Source: Amycolatopsis sacchari (lineage in GTDB: Bacteria > Actinomycetota > Actinomycetes > Mycobacteriales > Pseudonocardiaceae). From it: 64,000 nucleotides of DNA. The notes beneath the pieces were generated by a model. It did no database searches and was not told the origin of the DNA. It saw only the letters and a program-made list of their open reading frames with translations. Shown here piece after piece: positions 8,446 through 17,170 of this stretch. Position numbers and translations under genes: made by a program. Each line of letters begins with the position of its first letter. Position 1 is the stretch's first letter. The DNA is taken from NCBI RefSeq assembly GCF_900114035.1, contig NZ_FORP01000012.1, forward strand, positions 62,001 through 126,000, given 5' to 3'.

Positions 8446-9596
8446 CCCCGCGCCGCACCTTCGGCGGCACCTGGTGGGGCCGGGCGTGGGTGGAGGCGCT
8501 GGAGGGGCGCGCGGAGCTGGACCCGAACCGGCTGCCGCGCGGGCGCACGTACGCGAGGAAGGGCCGGGTCAGCGCGCTGGACGTGACGTCGGGCGAGGTG
8601 CGGGCGTTCGTGCAGGGCAGCCGTTCCGTGCCGTACCGCGTGAAGATCCGCACGGCGGTCTTCGGTGACGAGCAGTGGTCCGCGCTGCTGGACATCATCG
8701 GGCGCCGCGCTGGCCATGCCGCCGCGCTGCTCGACGGCGAACTTCCGCCGGAGCTGGCCGAGGACGCGCGGGAGGCCGGGGTGGACCTGCTGCCGGGGCC
8801 GGGCGATCTGAAGCCGCGGTGCTCGTGCCCTGACACCGCCGATCCGTGCAAGCACTCGGCGGCGGTGTGTTACCTGGTGGCCGACGAGGTCGACGCGGAT
8901 CCGTTCGTGTTGTTCCTGTTGCGGGGCAGGGGTCGTGAGGCGGTGCTCTCGGAGCTGCGGGCCCGGCGGGCGCGCACCACGGTGGTCGAGGAACGGGTCG
9001 AGCCGGGGTTGTCGCCCGAGGACGCCTTCGCGCGTGCGGTCGCGCCGTTGCCCCGGCTCCCGGCGCCGCCGGCGGAGCCCGGCCAGCCGGTGACGCTGGA
9101 CCTCCCGCCGCCCGGCGTCTCGCTGCGGCCTGACGTCCTGGCCGGGCTGGCGGCGGATGCGGCGGCGCGGGCGGGCGACCTGCTGCGGGGTGGGCCGCTG
9201 GAGCTGACGGCGGAGGAGGACCTGGCCCGCCGGGCCGTGCACGGCGACGTGACCCGCCTGGCCAAGGTCGCGGGGCTGCCGGTCGGCGAACTCCGCCGCT
9301 GGGCGGCCGCTTGGCAGGCGGCGGGCCGGGGCGGGCTGGCCGTCCTGCGCGAATCCTGGCAGCCGCCACGCGGTGCGCTGCTGGCGGCCAAGGCCGAACT
9401 CGACGACGCCGACCTCCCGGGTGAGACCAAGGTCTGGCGCAACCGCCTCACCCGCGCCGAGGTCCAGCTCCGGCTGGGCCAGGACGGTCTGTGGTACCTG
9501 TTCCGCCGCGGTCCTCAGGGCTGGCTGCCCGTCGCCCCCGGCACCCGTGACCCGCTGGACGCGATGACGGACTACCCGGCGAGCGAGCGCAGGTAG
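8442..9596 (+). CDS. SWIM zinc-finger protein
   Basis: This 384-residue protein has WWGRAWVEAL near the N-terminus, and a SWIM zinc motif at residues 127-138 (C127, C129, C136, H138). The C-terminal half is low-complexity Ala/Arg/Pro-rich. SWIM domains bind DNA or protein partners and are recurrently found with SNF2 ATPases (known association). The GTG start at 8442 overlaps the helicase stop (GTGA), so the two are almost certainly one operon and one functional unit. The 3' end overlaps the convergent esterase by 25 bp. The precise role is unknown; DNA repair or chromatin-like remodelling is inferred from the partner only. Confidence 0.88.
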   Translation: MTPRRTFGGTWWGRAWVEALEGRAELDPNRLPRGRTYARKGRVSALDVTSGEVRAFVQGSRSVPYRVKIRTAVFGDEQWSALLDIIGRRAGHAAALLDGELPPELAEDAREAGVDLLPGPGDLKPRCSCPDTADPCKHSAAVCYLVADEVDADPFVLFLLRGRGREAVLSELRARRARTTVVEERVEPGLSPEDAFARAVAPLPRLPAPPAEPGQPVTLDLPPPGVSLRPDVLAGLAADAAARAGDLLRGGPLELTAEEDLARRAVHGDVTRLAKVAGLPVGELRRWAAAWQAAGRGGLAVLRESWQPPRGALLAAKAELDDADLPGETKVWRNRLTRAEVQLRLGQDGLWYLFRRGPQGWLPVAPGTRDPLDAMTDYPASERR

Positions 9597-10807
9597 GCCC
9601 ACTCCAGGAAGCGCTCCACCCCGCGGACGACGTGCGCGCTGCGGATGGACGGGAAGATGTCGAAAGCGTGCTGTGCGCCCGAAATCTCGGCGTACGCCAC
9701 CGGGTTCGGCGAAACAGCCCGCAACCGCCGCACGAACTCGCGGGCTTCGGCCACCGGGACCATCGTGTCGCGCTCGCCGTGGATGACGAAGAACGGCGGC
9801 GCCTTGTCGTTGATCCGGTCCAGCGGAGAGGCGGCGACGTAGTCCTCGTGGAACCGGACCGGGTCCTTGCCGACGACGAACCGGGCCAGCAGCGTCTTGA
9901 GCCGGTACTCGCTGGCCTTCGCACCGCTCGTCGCGGCGAAGTCGTAGACGCCGTAGTGCGGGACGCACGCCTGGATCGTCGTGTCCTCGTCCTCGAACCC
10001 CGGCTGCAGCTTCGGGTCGTTCGGGGTCAGCGCCAGCAACGCCGCGAGGTGGCCGCCCGCGGACCCGCCGGTGGCGGCGAGGAACGCCGGGTCGCCGCCG
10101 TAGCCGTCGATGTGCTCGTGGATCCACGCCACCGCCCGCTTGATCGCGACGATGTGGTCCGGCCAGTGCGCCTTGGGCGAGAGCGGGTAGTTGACCGCGA
10201 CGCCGATCCAGCCGCGCTGGGCCATGTGCTGCATCAGCGGGATGCCCTGGTGGTCCTTGCTGTCGACCATCCACGCGCCGCCGTGGATCTGCAGCAGCAC
10301 CGGCCTGCCCTCGACGGTCTCGCGCGGCCGGTAGATGTCGAGCAGGAACCGCTTGCCGCCGGGCGCGTACGCCACGTCCCGATCTCGCCGGACTTCCGGG
10401 TTGCGCATCCGGAACGGCATCACGAGCTGCCCCCACGGCGTCGCCAGGTCCTTCGGGTCCGGCGGGCGGCGCAGGTCCTCCAGGTACTGCTCGCCCAGCG
10501 CCTCGGCGAGCGCGTGCTCCACCTCGCCACGGGCTCGCTGAGCGTCGGCGATCAACGCACCGAGCCCGGCCATCGACGCCATCGACAGCGCCAGCCCGGC
10601 GCGGTCGGAACGCGAGCGCAGCCCGTGCCGCGCGAGGTGGGCCGCGGTGTCGGCGGCGGTGAGCGCGAGCAGGTGCGGGGCCAGTTCGTTCGTGAGCCAG
10701 CCGGCGAAGAACGCGGGGATCGCGGCCCGTTCACCCGGCAGGGGGCGCAGTGCGTTCGCGGTGAGGGCGAGCTGTATCGCCCGCCGGGTGAGGAAACGCG
10801 GTCGCAT
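9572..10807 (-). CDS. Alpha/beta-hydrolase esterase/lipase (hormone-sensitive-lipase-like, LipQ/LipC type)
   Basis: The 411-residue protein has a long N-terminal extension to about residue 140, then an alpha/beta hydrolase domain. It shows HGGAW at 175-179 (oxyanion hole), GGSAGG with nucleophile Ser249, and HGERDTMVP followed by QHAFDIF for the acidic residue and His. It belongs to the mycobacterial Lip esterase type. The ATG at 10807 is 28 bp from the divergent wax-ester synthase start, a pairing also seen in mycobacteria (lipQ next to a Tgs gene). It may hydrolyse acyl esters made by the neighbour; that role is inferred. The small intergenic space holds no KstR box. Confidence 0.85.
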   Translation of the reverse strand: MRPRFLTRRAIQLALTANALRPLPGERAAIPAFFAGWLTNELAPHLLALTAADTAAHLARHGLRSRSDRAGLALSMASMAGLGALIADAQRARGEVEHALAEALGEQYLEDLRRPPDPKDLATPWGQLVMPFRMRNPEVRRDRDVAYAPGGKRFLLDIYRPRETVEGRPVLLQIHGGAWMVDSKDHQGIPLMQHMAQRGWIGVAVNYPLSPKAHWPDHIVAIKRAVAWIHEHIDGYGGDPAFLAATGGSAGGHLAALLALTPNDPKLQPGFEDEDTTIQACVPHYGVYDFAATSGAKASEYRLKTLLARFVVGKDPVRFHEDYVAASPLDRINDKAPPFFVIHGERDTMVPVAEAREFVRRLRAVSPNPVAYAEISGAQHAFDIFPSIRSAHVVRGVERFLEWAYLRSLAG

Positions 10808-10835
10808 AAAGCTGATCTTAGGCTTTCCGCCTAGG

Positions 10836-12239
10836 ATGAGCAGGGTGCAACCGCTCAGTGGCCTGGACGCCAGTTTTCTGTACCTGGAAACACCTTCGCA
10901 GGTCCTGCACATCTGCGGCCTGCTCACGCTCGACGGTTCGACGATGCCCGGCGGATATCGCTTCTCCGCGTTCCGCGAGAAGCTGGCCGAACGGGTCGCC
11001 GCCATTCCGGAATTCCGCCGGAAACTGCACAATTCGCCGCTGAACTTCCTGCACCCGGTGTGGGTGGAGGACGAGGGGTTCGACGTCGACTCCCACCTCC
11101 ACCGGGTCGCCGTGCCCTCCCCGGGCGACCGGGAGACGCTGGCGGAACTGTGCGCGCACTTCGCCTCGCAGCCGCTGGACCGCGATCGCCCGCTGTGGGA
11201 GATGTACGTCATCGAGGGGCTCCCCGGCGACGGCGTCGCGGTGCTGCTGAAGATGCACCACGCCACCGTCGACGGCGTCAGCGGGGCGAACCTGATCGCG
11301 TACCTGTGCGGGCTGGAGCCCGATTCGCTGCTGCCGCTGCCCGAGCGGGAGGACAACCCGGAGCCGCCGGGCCACCTCGACCTGCTGCGCTCGAGCCTGG
11401 TGTCGCTGGCCCGCCGTCCCGTCGAGGTCGCGAAACTGCTGCCCGACCTGCTGGAGATGGCGCCGCGCTGGATCGGCCGCGCGCTCAAGCGCACCGGGAT
11501 GCCGGTGCCGTTCACCGCGCCCCGCACGTCCTTCAACCGCACGATCACGGGCCTGCGCACGGTCGCGTACACGAGCCTGGAGCTCGACGAGATCAAGTCC
11601 GTGAAGAACGCCTTCGGGGTGACGGTGAACGACGTCGTGCTGGCGCTGTGCGCCGGGGCGCTGCGCCGGTACCTGGAGGTGCGTGGCGAGCTGCCGGACG
11701 AGCCGCTGGTCGCGACGGTGCCGGTGTCGGTGCAGGACCGCGTGGAGGAGAGCACGGGCAGCAACCAGGTCTCGGCGTTCTTCGCGCAGCTGCCCACGCA
11801 GCTGGCCGACCCCGCCGCGCGGATCTACGCGATCGCGGAGAGCAACCGGGTCGCGAAGGAGCACCACTTCAGCATCAAGCCGGAGATGCTGCAGGACTGG
11901 GCGCAGTTCGCCGCGCCGCGGTTGTTCGGGGTGGCGGTGCGGGCCTATTCGGCGCTGCGGCTCGCGGAGAAGCACCCCGTGGTGCACAACCTGGTCGTCT
12001 CGAACGTGCCGGGCCCGCCCACCCCGCTGTACCTGCTCGGCGCCAAGATCACCGGTTTCTACCCGCTGGGGCCGGTGTTCCACGGCGCCGGGCTGAACGT
12101 CACCGTGTTGTCCAACGCGGGCAGGGTGGACGTGGGCCTGCTGGGCGCACGAGAACTCGTTCCAGAGTTGTGGTCGCTGGCCGACGCGCTGCCGGAGGAG
12201 ATGAAAGATCTGCTGGAGGCCGCTCGCGGTCTTGCCTGA
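10836..12239 (+). CDS. Wax ester synthase/diacylglycerol acyltransferase (WS/DGAT)
   Basis: The 467-residue protein carries the defining HHxxxDG acyltransferase motif as HHATVDG at residues 141-147. It also has PLSGLDASFLYLETP at the N-terminus, TVNDVVLALCAGALRRYL, the PVSVQ segment and NLVVSNVPGPPTPLYLLGA in the C-terminal half, all characteristic of the Tgs/WS family. It esterifies acyl-CoA to diacylglycerol or fatty alcohols, making storage lipid at the membrane. The start ATG at 10836 lies in CTAGGATGAGC. The gene ends 56 bp before the igr operon start, but a KstR box between them suggests separate control. It may store acyl-CoA released by sterol side-chain oxidation (inference). Confidence 0.92.
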   Translation: MSRVQPLSGLDASFLYLETPSQVLHICGLLTLDGSTMPGGYRFSAFREKLAERVAAIPEFRRKLHNSPLNFLHPVWVEDEGFDVDSHLHRVAVPSPGDRETLAELCAHFASQPLDRDRPLWEMYVIEGLPGDGVAVLLKMHHATVDGVSGANLIAYLCGLEPDSLLPLPEREDNPEPPGHLDLLRSSLVSLARRPVEVAKLLPDLLEMAPRWIGRALKRTGMPVPFTAPRTSFNRTITGLRTVAYTSLELDEIKSVKNAFGVTVNDVVLALCAGALRRYLEVRGELPDEPLVATVPVSVQDRVEESTGSNQVSAFFAQLPTQLADPAARIYAIAESNRVAKEHHFSIKPEMLQDWAQFAAPRLFGVAVRAYSALRLAEKHPVVHNLVVSNVPGPPTPLYLLGAKITGFYPLGPVFHGAGLNVTVLSNAGRVDVGLLGARELVPELWSLADALPEEMKDLLEAARGLA

Positions 12240-12260
12240 GCCGCACTCCTCGGCTAAGAC

Positions 12261-12274
12261 TAGAACAGGTTTCA
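12261..12274. promoter_or_regulatory. KstR box upstream of the igr operon (14/14)
   Basis: TAGAACAGGTTTCA matches TNNAACNNGTTNNA exactly and ends 21 bp before the fadE28 start, with GAGGAG between. Confidence 0.88.
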
Positions 12275-12295
12275 GTCTCAGCCTGAGGAGCCGGC

Positions 12296-13300
12296 GTGGA
12301 CTTCACCCTCGACGAGGCCCAGCGGGAGATCGCCGGCCTGGCCGCCGACGTCCTCGCGCGTGAGATCGACTTCGGCCGCCCGCCGGGGCCCGGTGGCTAC
12401 GACGAGCAGGTGTGGCGCGCGCTGGCCAAGGCCGGGCTGCTGAACCTCGCCGTGCCCGCCGAACTCGGCGGGGACGGACTGGGCCTGGCCGAGGTCGCGG
12501 TACTGCTCACCGAGCTCGGCCGCGCCGCCGCGCCGGTGCCGTCGCTGACACTGGCGTTCGGCCTGCTGCCGCTGGCGGCGCTCGGCACCCCTGAACAGCG
12601 GGCGTGGCTGCTGCCGGAGATCGCGAGCGGGGATGCGCTGGTCACGGCGGCCCCACACGAGCCGTCCGCCCCGCTGGCGACCCGGCCGGAGACTCGCGCT
12701 GTTGCCGAGAGCGGCCGGTGGCGGCTCACCGGGGTCAAGACGAACGTGCCGTTCGCGGCCGCTGCCACGCGGGTTCTCGTGCCCGCCGGGACCGGGGTGT
12801 TCCTCGTCGACCCGCGCGCCGAAGGCGTCACGGTCGCCGGGACGACCCTGCGGCTGGACGGCGTCGTGGTGGACGAGGCCGACCAGCTCGGCGGCGCCGA
12901 CGCGCTCGAAGTCCTCCGCCGGTACGCGATGGCGGGCATGCTCGCGCTCGGCGACGGCGCGCTCGCCGGGGCACTCGACCTCACCACGCGGCACGTCGCG
13001 CAGCGGCACCAGTTCGGCCGTCCGCTGGCCACCTTCCAGGCGGTCGCCCAGCAGATCGCCGACGTCTACGTCGCCTCGCGCACCGTGCACCTCGCCGCGC
13101 TGTCCGCCGTGTGGCGATTGCACACGGGCCGGGACCCGCAGCCCGATCTCGACGTCGCCGCGTACTGGCTCGCCGAGGAGGCGCCACCGGCACTGGCGAC
13201 GTGTCATCACCTGCATGGCGGACTCGGCGTCGACATCAGCTACCCGCTGCACCGGTACTACGCGCAGATCAAGGAGCTGAGCGCATGTTTGTCGAGCTGA
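12296..13300 (+). CDS. fadE28: Acyl-CoA dehydrogenase FadE28 (ChsE1 subunit)
   Basis: At 334 residues it is shorter than a standard acyl-CoA dehydrogenase and matches FadE28 (339 residues in M. tuberculosis). It has MDFTLDEAQREIAGLAADVLAREI, the helix FGRPLATFQAVAQQIADVY and the characteristic CHHLHGGLGVDISYPLHRYY near the C-terminus. FadE28 and FadE29 form an alpha2beta2 heterotetramer that dehydrogenates the three-carbon side chain of 3-oxo-pregnene-carboxyl-CoA (known). It is the first gene of the igr operon, with a GTG start preceded by GAGGAG and a KstR box. Its 3' end overlaps fadE29 by 16 bp, consistent with co-translation of the two subunits. Confidence 0.93.
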   Translation: MDFTLDEAQREIAGLAADVLAREIDFGRPPGPGGYDEQVWRALAKAGLLNLAVPAELGGDGLGLAEVAVLLTELGRAAAPVPSLTLAFGLLPLAALGTPEQRAWLLPEIASGDALVTAAPHEPSAPLATRPETRAVAESGRWRLTGVKTNVPFAAAATRVLVPAGTGVFLVDPRAEGVTVAGTTLRLDGVVVDEADQLGGADALEVLRRYAMAGMLALGDGALAGALDLTTRHVAQRHQFGRPLATFQAVAQQIADVYVASRTVHLAALSAVWRLHTGRDPQPDLDVAAYWLAEEAPPALATCHHLHGGLGVDISYPLHRYYAQIKELSACLSS

Positions 13301-14439
13301 CACCCGCTCAGCGACGGCTCCGGGCCGAGCTGCGCACGTACTTCGCCGGGCTCGTCACCCCCGGGGAACGCCGCGCGCTGCTGCGTGAGCGGCACGGCGA
13401 GACGTACCGGCGCATCGTGCGGCGGATGGGGCAGGACGGCTGGCTCGGCGTCGGCTGGCCGGAGGAGTACGGCGGGCGCGGTTTCGGTGACCTCGAGCAG
13501 CACCTGTTCGCCGACGAGGCCGCCCGCGCCGACGTGCAACTGCCCTCGGTGACGTTGCAGACCGTCGGGCCGACCCTCCAGCGTTACGGCACGGAGGCGC
13601 AGAAGAAGGCGTTCCTGCCGCGCATCCTCGCCGGGGAGGTCCACTTCGCCATCGGGTACACCGAGCCGGACGCGGGCACGGACCTGGCGTCGCTGCGCAC
13701 GAGCGCGGTCCGCGACGGGGATTCCTACGTCGTCAACGGGCAGAAGATCTTCACCACCGGCGGGCACGACGCGGACTACATCTGGCTCGCCGTCCGCACG
13801 GATCCCGCCGCTCCCAAGCACAAGGGCATCTCGATCCTCATCGTCGACACCCGCGACCCCGGCTACTCGTGGACGCCGATCATCACGTGCGACGGCGCGC
13901 ACCACGTCAACGCCACGTACTACAGCGACGTGCGCGTGCCCGACGACATGCTGGTGGGGGAGGAGAACCAGGGCTGGCGCCTGATCACCACCCAGCTCAA
14001 CCACGAACGCGTCATGCTCGGCCCCGCCGGCCGCATCGGCGCGCTGTACGACCGGGTGCACGCTTGGGCTGACGCGCGTGGCCTCCTCGACCTCCCCGAC
14101 GTGCGCCGCGCGCTGCGCGAAACCGCGGCCACCACGAGGATCAACGAGCTGCTGAACTGGCAGGTCGCCGCGTCCCCACCGGAAACACCGGTCGACGTGG
14201 CCGACGCGTCGGCCACGAAGGTCTTCGGGTCCGAGCGCCTCCAGCGGATCGGGCGGCTGCTGGAGGGGCTCGTCGCGCGGCACGGCGACCTCGGCGACCC
14301 GGAGACGGCCGAGCTCGCGGAGTGGCTCGACGTGCAGGCGCGCCGCAACCTCGTGCTGACGTTCGGCGGAGGGGTCAACGAAATCCAGCGGGAGCTGATC
14401 GCGACCGCCGGGCTGGGACTGCCGAGGGTGCCGCGATGA
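13285..14439 (+). CDS. fadE29: Acyl-CoA dehydrogenase FadE29 (ChsE2 subunit)
   Basis: The 384-residue protein has a full acyl-CoA dehydrogenase fold with GYTEPDAGTDLASL, NGQKIFTTGGHDADYIWLAVRTD and FGGGVNEIQRELIATAGLGLPR at the C-terminus. Length and order match FadE29 (387 residues), the partner of FadE28 in the C17 propionyl side-chain dehydrogenase. The ATG at 13285 is inside the end of fadE28 and is preceded by AAGGAG. The stop overlaps the chsH2 start (ATGA). FAD binding at the subunit interface is a property of the family and is not separately visible. Confidence 0.93.
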   Translation: MFVELTPAQRRLRAELRTYFAGLVTPGERRALLRERHGETYRRIVRRMGQDGWLGVGWPEEYGGRGFGDLEQHLFADEAARADVQLPSVTLQTVGPTLQRYGTEAQKKAFLPRILAGEVHFAIGYTEPDAGTDLASLRTSAVRDGDSYVVNGQKIFTTGGHDADYIWLAVRTDPAAPKHKGISILIVDTRDPGYSWTPIITCDGAHHVNATYYSDVRVPDDMLVGEENQGWRLITTQLNHERVMLGPAGRIGALYDRVHAWADARGLLDLPDVRRALRETAATTRINELLNWQVAASPPETPVDVADASATKVFGSERLQRIGRLLEGLVARHGDLGDPETAELAEWLDVQARRNLVLTFGGGVNEIQRELIATAGLGLPRVPR

Positions 14440-15299
14440 CGATCGAAGAGGCAGCGGCACGCATTGCCGCACAAGGAGAATCCCGTCCCCGGCTCGCGCG
14501 GGACCCGGTCAACCCGGCCATGGTGAACAACTGGCTGGAGGCGCTGGGCGACACCAACCCGCGCTACGCCGCCGAAGGCATCGCCCCGCCGGCGATGGCG
14601 CAGGTGTGGACGATGAACGGGCTGCACGGACAGCGCGCCGCCGACGATCCCCTGGGTGCGATGATGGCCGTACTCGACGACGCCGGGTACACCTCCGTCG
14701 TCGCGACGAACTCGGAGCAGAACTACCGGCGGCACCTGCGGCACGGCGAGCACGTCGCGGCGACCACCCGCCTGGACGGCGTTGTCGGTCCTAAAAGGAC
14801 AGCACTCGGCGAGGGCTACTTCGTGACCACCACGACCACCTGGTACGTGGGCGACGAGGTGGTCGCGGACATGATGTTCCGGGTGCTCAAGTTCAAGCCG
14901 AAGCCCGCGCAGCCCGGCGTGCTGCGGCCGGTGATCTCCCGGGACACGGAGTTCTTCTGGGAGGGTACGAAGGCGGGGGAGCTGCGGATCCAGCGTTGGG
15001 GAGACGTGCTGCGCCACCCGCCCGGGCCGATGCCGCCGGACGGCAACCTCGACGCGAAGCCGGACTGGGTCGTCGCGAGCGGGCGCGGCACGGTGTACAG
15101 CTACGTCGTGCACCACCGTCCCGCTGTGCCGGGAAAGCGCTTGCCGTTCGTGATCGCGCTGGTGGAGCTGGAGGAGGGCGTGCGGATGGTGGGCGAGGTG
15201 CTCGACGTGGAAACGGTCTACATCGGACAACGGGTGGTGGCCGAGTTCGTGCGCGTCGACGACGAGCTGACGCTGCCGGCCTGGCGGGTGGTCCCGTGA
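14436..15299 (+). CDS. chsH2: Steroid enoyl-CoA hydratase subunit ChsH2 (MaoC + DUF35)
   Basis: The 287-residue protein has an N-terminal MaoC-like hot-dog half (VNNWLEALGDTNPRYA, then HLRHGEHVAATT) and a C-terminal OB-fold DUF35 half. The zinc-ribbon cysteines of ordinary DUF35 proteins are absent here. It matches Rv3542c. ChsH2 pairs with ChsH1 to hydrate 3-oxo-4,17-pregnadiene-20-carboxyl-CoA, and its DUF35 part docks the retro-aldolase Ltp2 (known for the M. tuberculosis system). The start ATG at 14436 overlaps the fadE29 stop, and the chsH1 GTG overlaps its own stop, so the five genes are one tightly coupled operon. Confidence 0.92.
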   Translation: MTIEEAAARIAAQGESRPRLARDPVNPAMVNNWLEALGDTNPRYAAEGIAPPAMAQVWTMNGLHGQRAADDPLGAMMAVLDDAGYTSVVATNSEQNYRRHLRHGEHVAATTRLDGVVGPKRTALGEGYFVTTTTTWYVGDEVVADMMFRVLKFKPKPAQPGVLRPVISRDTEFFWEGTKAGELRIQRWGDVLRHPPGPMPPDGNLDAKPDWVVASGRGTVYSYVVHHRPAVPGKRLPFVIALVELEEGVRMVGEVLDVETVYIGQRVVAEFVRVDDELTLPAWRVVP

Positions 15300-15676
15300 T
15301 CGGCACGCAGCTGCCCCCGCTGAGGATCGAGGTCACGCCGACGTTCGTGATCTCCACCGCGCTGGCCACCCGCGACTTCCAGGACGTGCACCACGACCGG
15401 GACGCCGCGATCGCCCGTGGCTCGAAGGACATCTTCGTCAACATCCTCACCGACACCGGCCTGGTGCACCGGTTCGTGACGGACTGGGCGGGGCCGAGCT
15501 CGTTCGTGCGCTCGATCAAGATCCGGCTGGGTGTGCCCTGTTACGCCTACGACACGCTGACGCTGTCGGGCGAGGTCGTCGAGCAGGACGGCGACGAAGT
15601 GACGATCCGGGTGTCCGGTCGGGGCGATCTCGGGGAGCACTTGGCCGGCACCGTGACGGTGGGAGGTGTGTCGTGA
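15296..15676 (+). CDS. chsH1: Steroid enoyl-CoA hydratase subunit ChsH1 (MaoC domain)
   Basis: The 126-residue single hot-dog protein carries the hydratase-2 dyad as D27-x4-H32 in RDFQDVHHD, followed by FVNILTDTGLVHRFVTDW. Size and position match Rv3541c, the catalytic MaoC subunit of the ChsH1-ChsH2 hydratase, which adds water to the C17 side-chain enoyl-CoA. Start is GTG at 15296, overlapping the chsH2 stop; the stop overlaps the ltp2 GTG. Confidence 0.93.
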   Translation: MIGTQLPPLRIEVTPTFVISTALATRDFQDVHHDRDAAIARGSKDIFVNILTDTGLVHRFVTDWAGPSSFVRSIKIRLGVPCYAYDTLTLSGEVVEQDGDEVTIRVSGRGDLGEHLAGTVTVGGVS

Positions 15677-16848
15677 CGCTGTCCGGAGCGGCCGCGATCG
15701 TCGGTGTGGGGGCGACGGAGTTTTCCAAGGACTCCGGCCGCAGCGAGCTGCGCCTGGCCGCGGAGGCGGTGCAGGCGGCACTGGCCGACGCGGGTCTTCG
15801 TCCGTCCGATGTGGACGGTCTGGTGTCGTTCACGATGGACTCCAACGCGGAGGTCGCTGTCGCTCGCGAGCTGGGGATCCCGGAGCTGACGTTCTTCAGC
15901 CGCATCCACTACGGCGGCGGTGCGGCGGCTGCGACGGTGCAGCAGGCGGCGATGGCGGTGGCGACCGGGGTGGCGGACGTGGTGGTGGCGTACCGGGCGT
16001 TCAACGAGCGCTCCGGGATGCGCTTCGGGCAGGTGTCGGCCGCGGCGGCGGGGCAGGTGAACTCCTCGGGCGTGGACAACAGCTTCCATTACCCGATGGG
16101 GTTGGGCACGCCGGCCGCCACGGTGGCGATGGTGGCGCAGCGTTACCTGCACGAGTACGGCGCGACGAGCGAGGACTTCGGCCGGGTGGCGGTGGTGGAC
16201 CGCAAGCACGCGGCGACGAACCCGCGGGCGTGGTTCCACGGCAAGCCCATCACGCTGGCGGAGCACCAGGCGTCGCGGTGGATCGTGGAACCGTTGCACC
16301 TGCTGGACTGTTGCCAGGAGACCGACGGGGCGGTGGCCCTGGTGGTGACGAGCGCCGCCCGGGCGAGGGACCTGCCGCACCCGCCCGCGGTCGTGACGGC
16401 GGCGGCGCAGGGCAGCGGGCCGGACCAGTACACGATGACCAGCTACTACCGGGACGAGCTGGCGGCGCTGCCGGAGATGGGCGTGGTGGGGCGGCAGCTG
16501 TGGGCGCAGTCGGGCCTGCGGCCGGAGGACGTCGACGTGGCGGTGCTGTACGACCACTTCACCCCGTATGTGTTGCTGCAGCTGGAGGAGCTGGGTTTCT
16601 GCGGCCGCGGGGAGGCGAAGGACTTCATCGGGGGCGGGACGCTAGAACTGGACGGTGCGCTACCGCTGAACCCCCACGGCGGCCAGCTGGGGGAGGCGTA
16701 CGTGCACGGCATGAACGGCATCGCGGAGGCGGTGCGGCAGGTGCGGGGCACGGCGGTGAACCAGGTGGCCGGTGTGGAGCACGTGCTGGTGACAGCAGGC
16801 ACAGGCGTACCGACAAGCGGCCTGGTGTTAGCCCGCGACGCGGGTTGA
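15673..16848 (+). CDS. ltp2: Steroid side-chain retro-aldolase Ltp2 (thiolase-fold)
   Basis: The 391-residue thiolase-superfamily (SCP-x/lipid-transfer-like) protein has AAIVGVGATEFSKDSGRSELRLAAEA at the N-terminus. It also has HYGGGAAAATVQQAAMAVATGVADVVVAYRA, a VLYDHFTPYVLLQLEELGF segment and the C-terminal NPHGGQLGEAYVHGMNGIAEAVRQ. It matches Rv3540c (386 residues), which cleaves the 17-hydroxy side-chain CoA ester to an androstenedione-type ketone plus propionyl-CoA when bound to the DUF35 part of ChsH2. It is the last gene of the igr operon; the start GTG overlaps the chsH1 stop. A 767-bp repeat-rich gap follows. Confidence 0.93.
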   Translation: MTLSGAAAIVGVGATEFSKDSGRSELRLAAEAVQAALADAGLRPSDVDGLVSFTMDSNAEVAVARELGIPELTFFSRIHYGGGAAAATVQQAAMAVATGVADVVVAYRAFNERSGMRFGQVSAAAAGQVNSSGVDNSFHYPMGLGTPAATVAMVAQRYLHEYGATSEDFGRVAVVDRKHAATNPRAWFHGKPITLAEHQASRWIVEPLHLLDCCQETDGAVALVVTSAARARDLPHPPAVVTAAAQGSGPDQYTMTSYYRDELAALPEMGVVGRQLWAQSGLRPEDVDVAVLYDHFTPYVLLQLEELGFCGRGEAKDFIGGGTLELDGALPLNPHGGQLGEAYVHGMNGIAEAVRQVRGTAVNQVAGVEHVLVTAGTGVPTSGLVLARDAG

Positions 16849-16904
16849 CGCCAGGCGGCGTTCCGGCGCCGCGAGGTCGGTCGGCGGCGGGTGGGTGGGT
16901 TTGC

Positions 16905-17170
16905 CGACTGGCGGGGGATCACGCCGCCCCCGAGCCGTCAGCCGCCACCGCCGAGTCACCACTCGCCACCCGCGAGCCGTCCCCCGCCAGCCGCGAGCCG
17001 TCGGCCGCCACCCCCGAGCCGCGAGCCGTCCCCGCCAGCCGCCACCGCCGAGCCGCCAGCCGTCGGCCACCAGCCGGCGGTCGCCAAGCCGCCAGCCGTC
17101 GGTCGCCACCCCCCGAGCCGCCACCCGCCAGCCGTCAACCGCGAGCCGTCACCCGCGCCCCCCAGCCGCC
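16905..17170. repeat. Degenerate GAGCCG/GCCAGC tandem-repeat tract in the ltp2 downstream gap
   Basis: The 767-bp stretch 16849-17615 between ltp2 and the next gene has no convincing CDS. Its core is a run of variants of CGAGCCGTCCCCGCCAGC with variable spacing (about 16-18 bp). The GAGCCG core recurs many times and the phase shifts, so all plus-strand and minus-strand frames show repetitive Pro/Arg/Ser or Gly-Trp-Arg peptides. The rest of the gap (17171-17615) is GC-rich without repeats; GGGAGG just before 17616 serves the next gene. Confidence 0.7.

Noticed and set aside
9572-11797. Esterase as a 741-residue protein
   Set aside because: The first 330 residues are antisense to the WS/DGAT gene and Ser/Arg-rich. 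The Lip-family N-terminus starts at 10807.
12240-12260. Small hairpin AGCCG...CGGCT after the WS/DGAT gene as a terminator
   Set aside because: The stem is only 5 bp and lies directly against a KstR box, so it is too weak to call.
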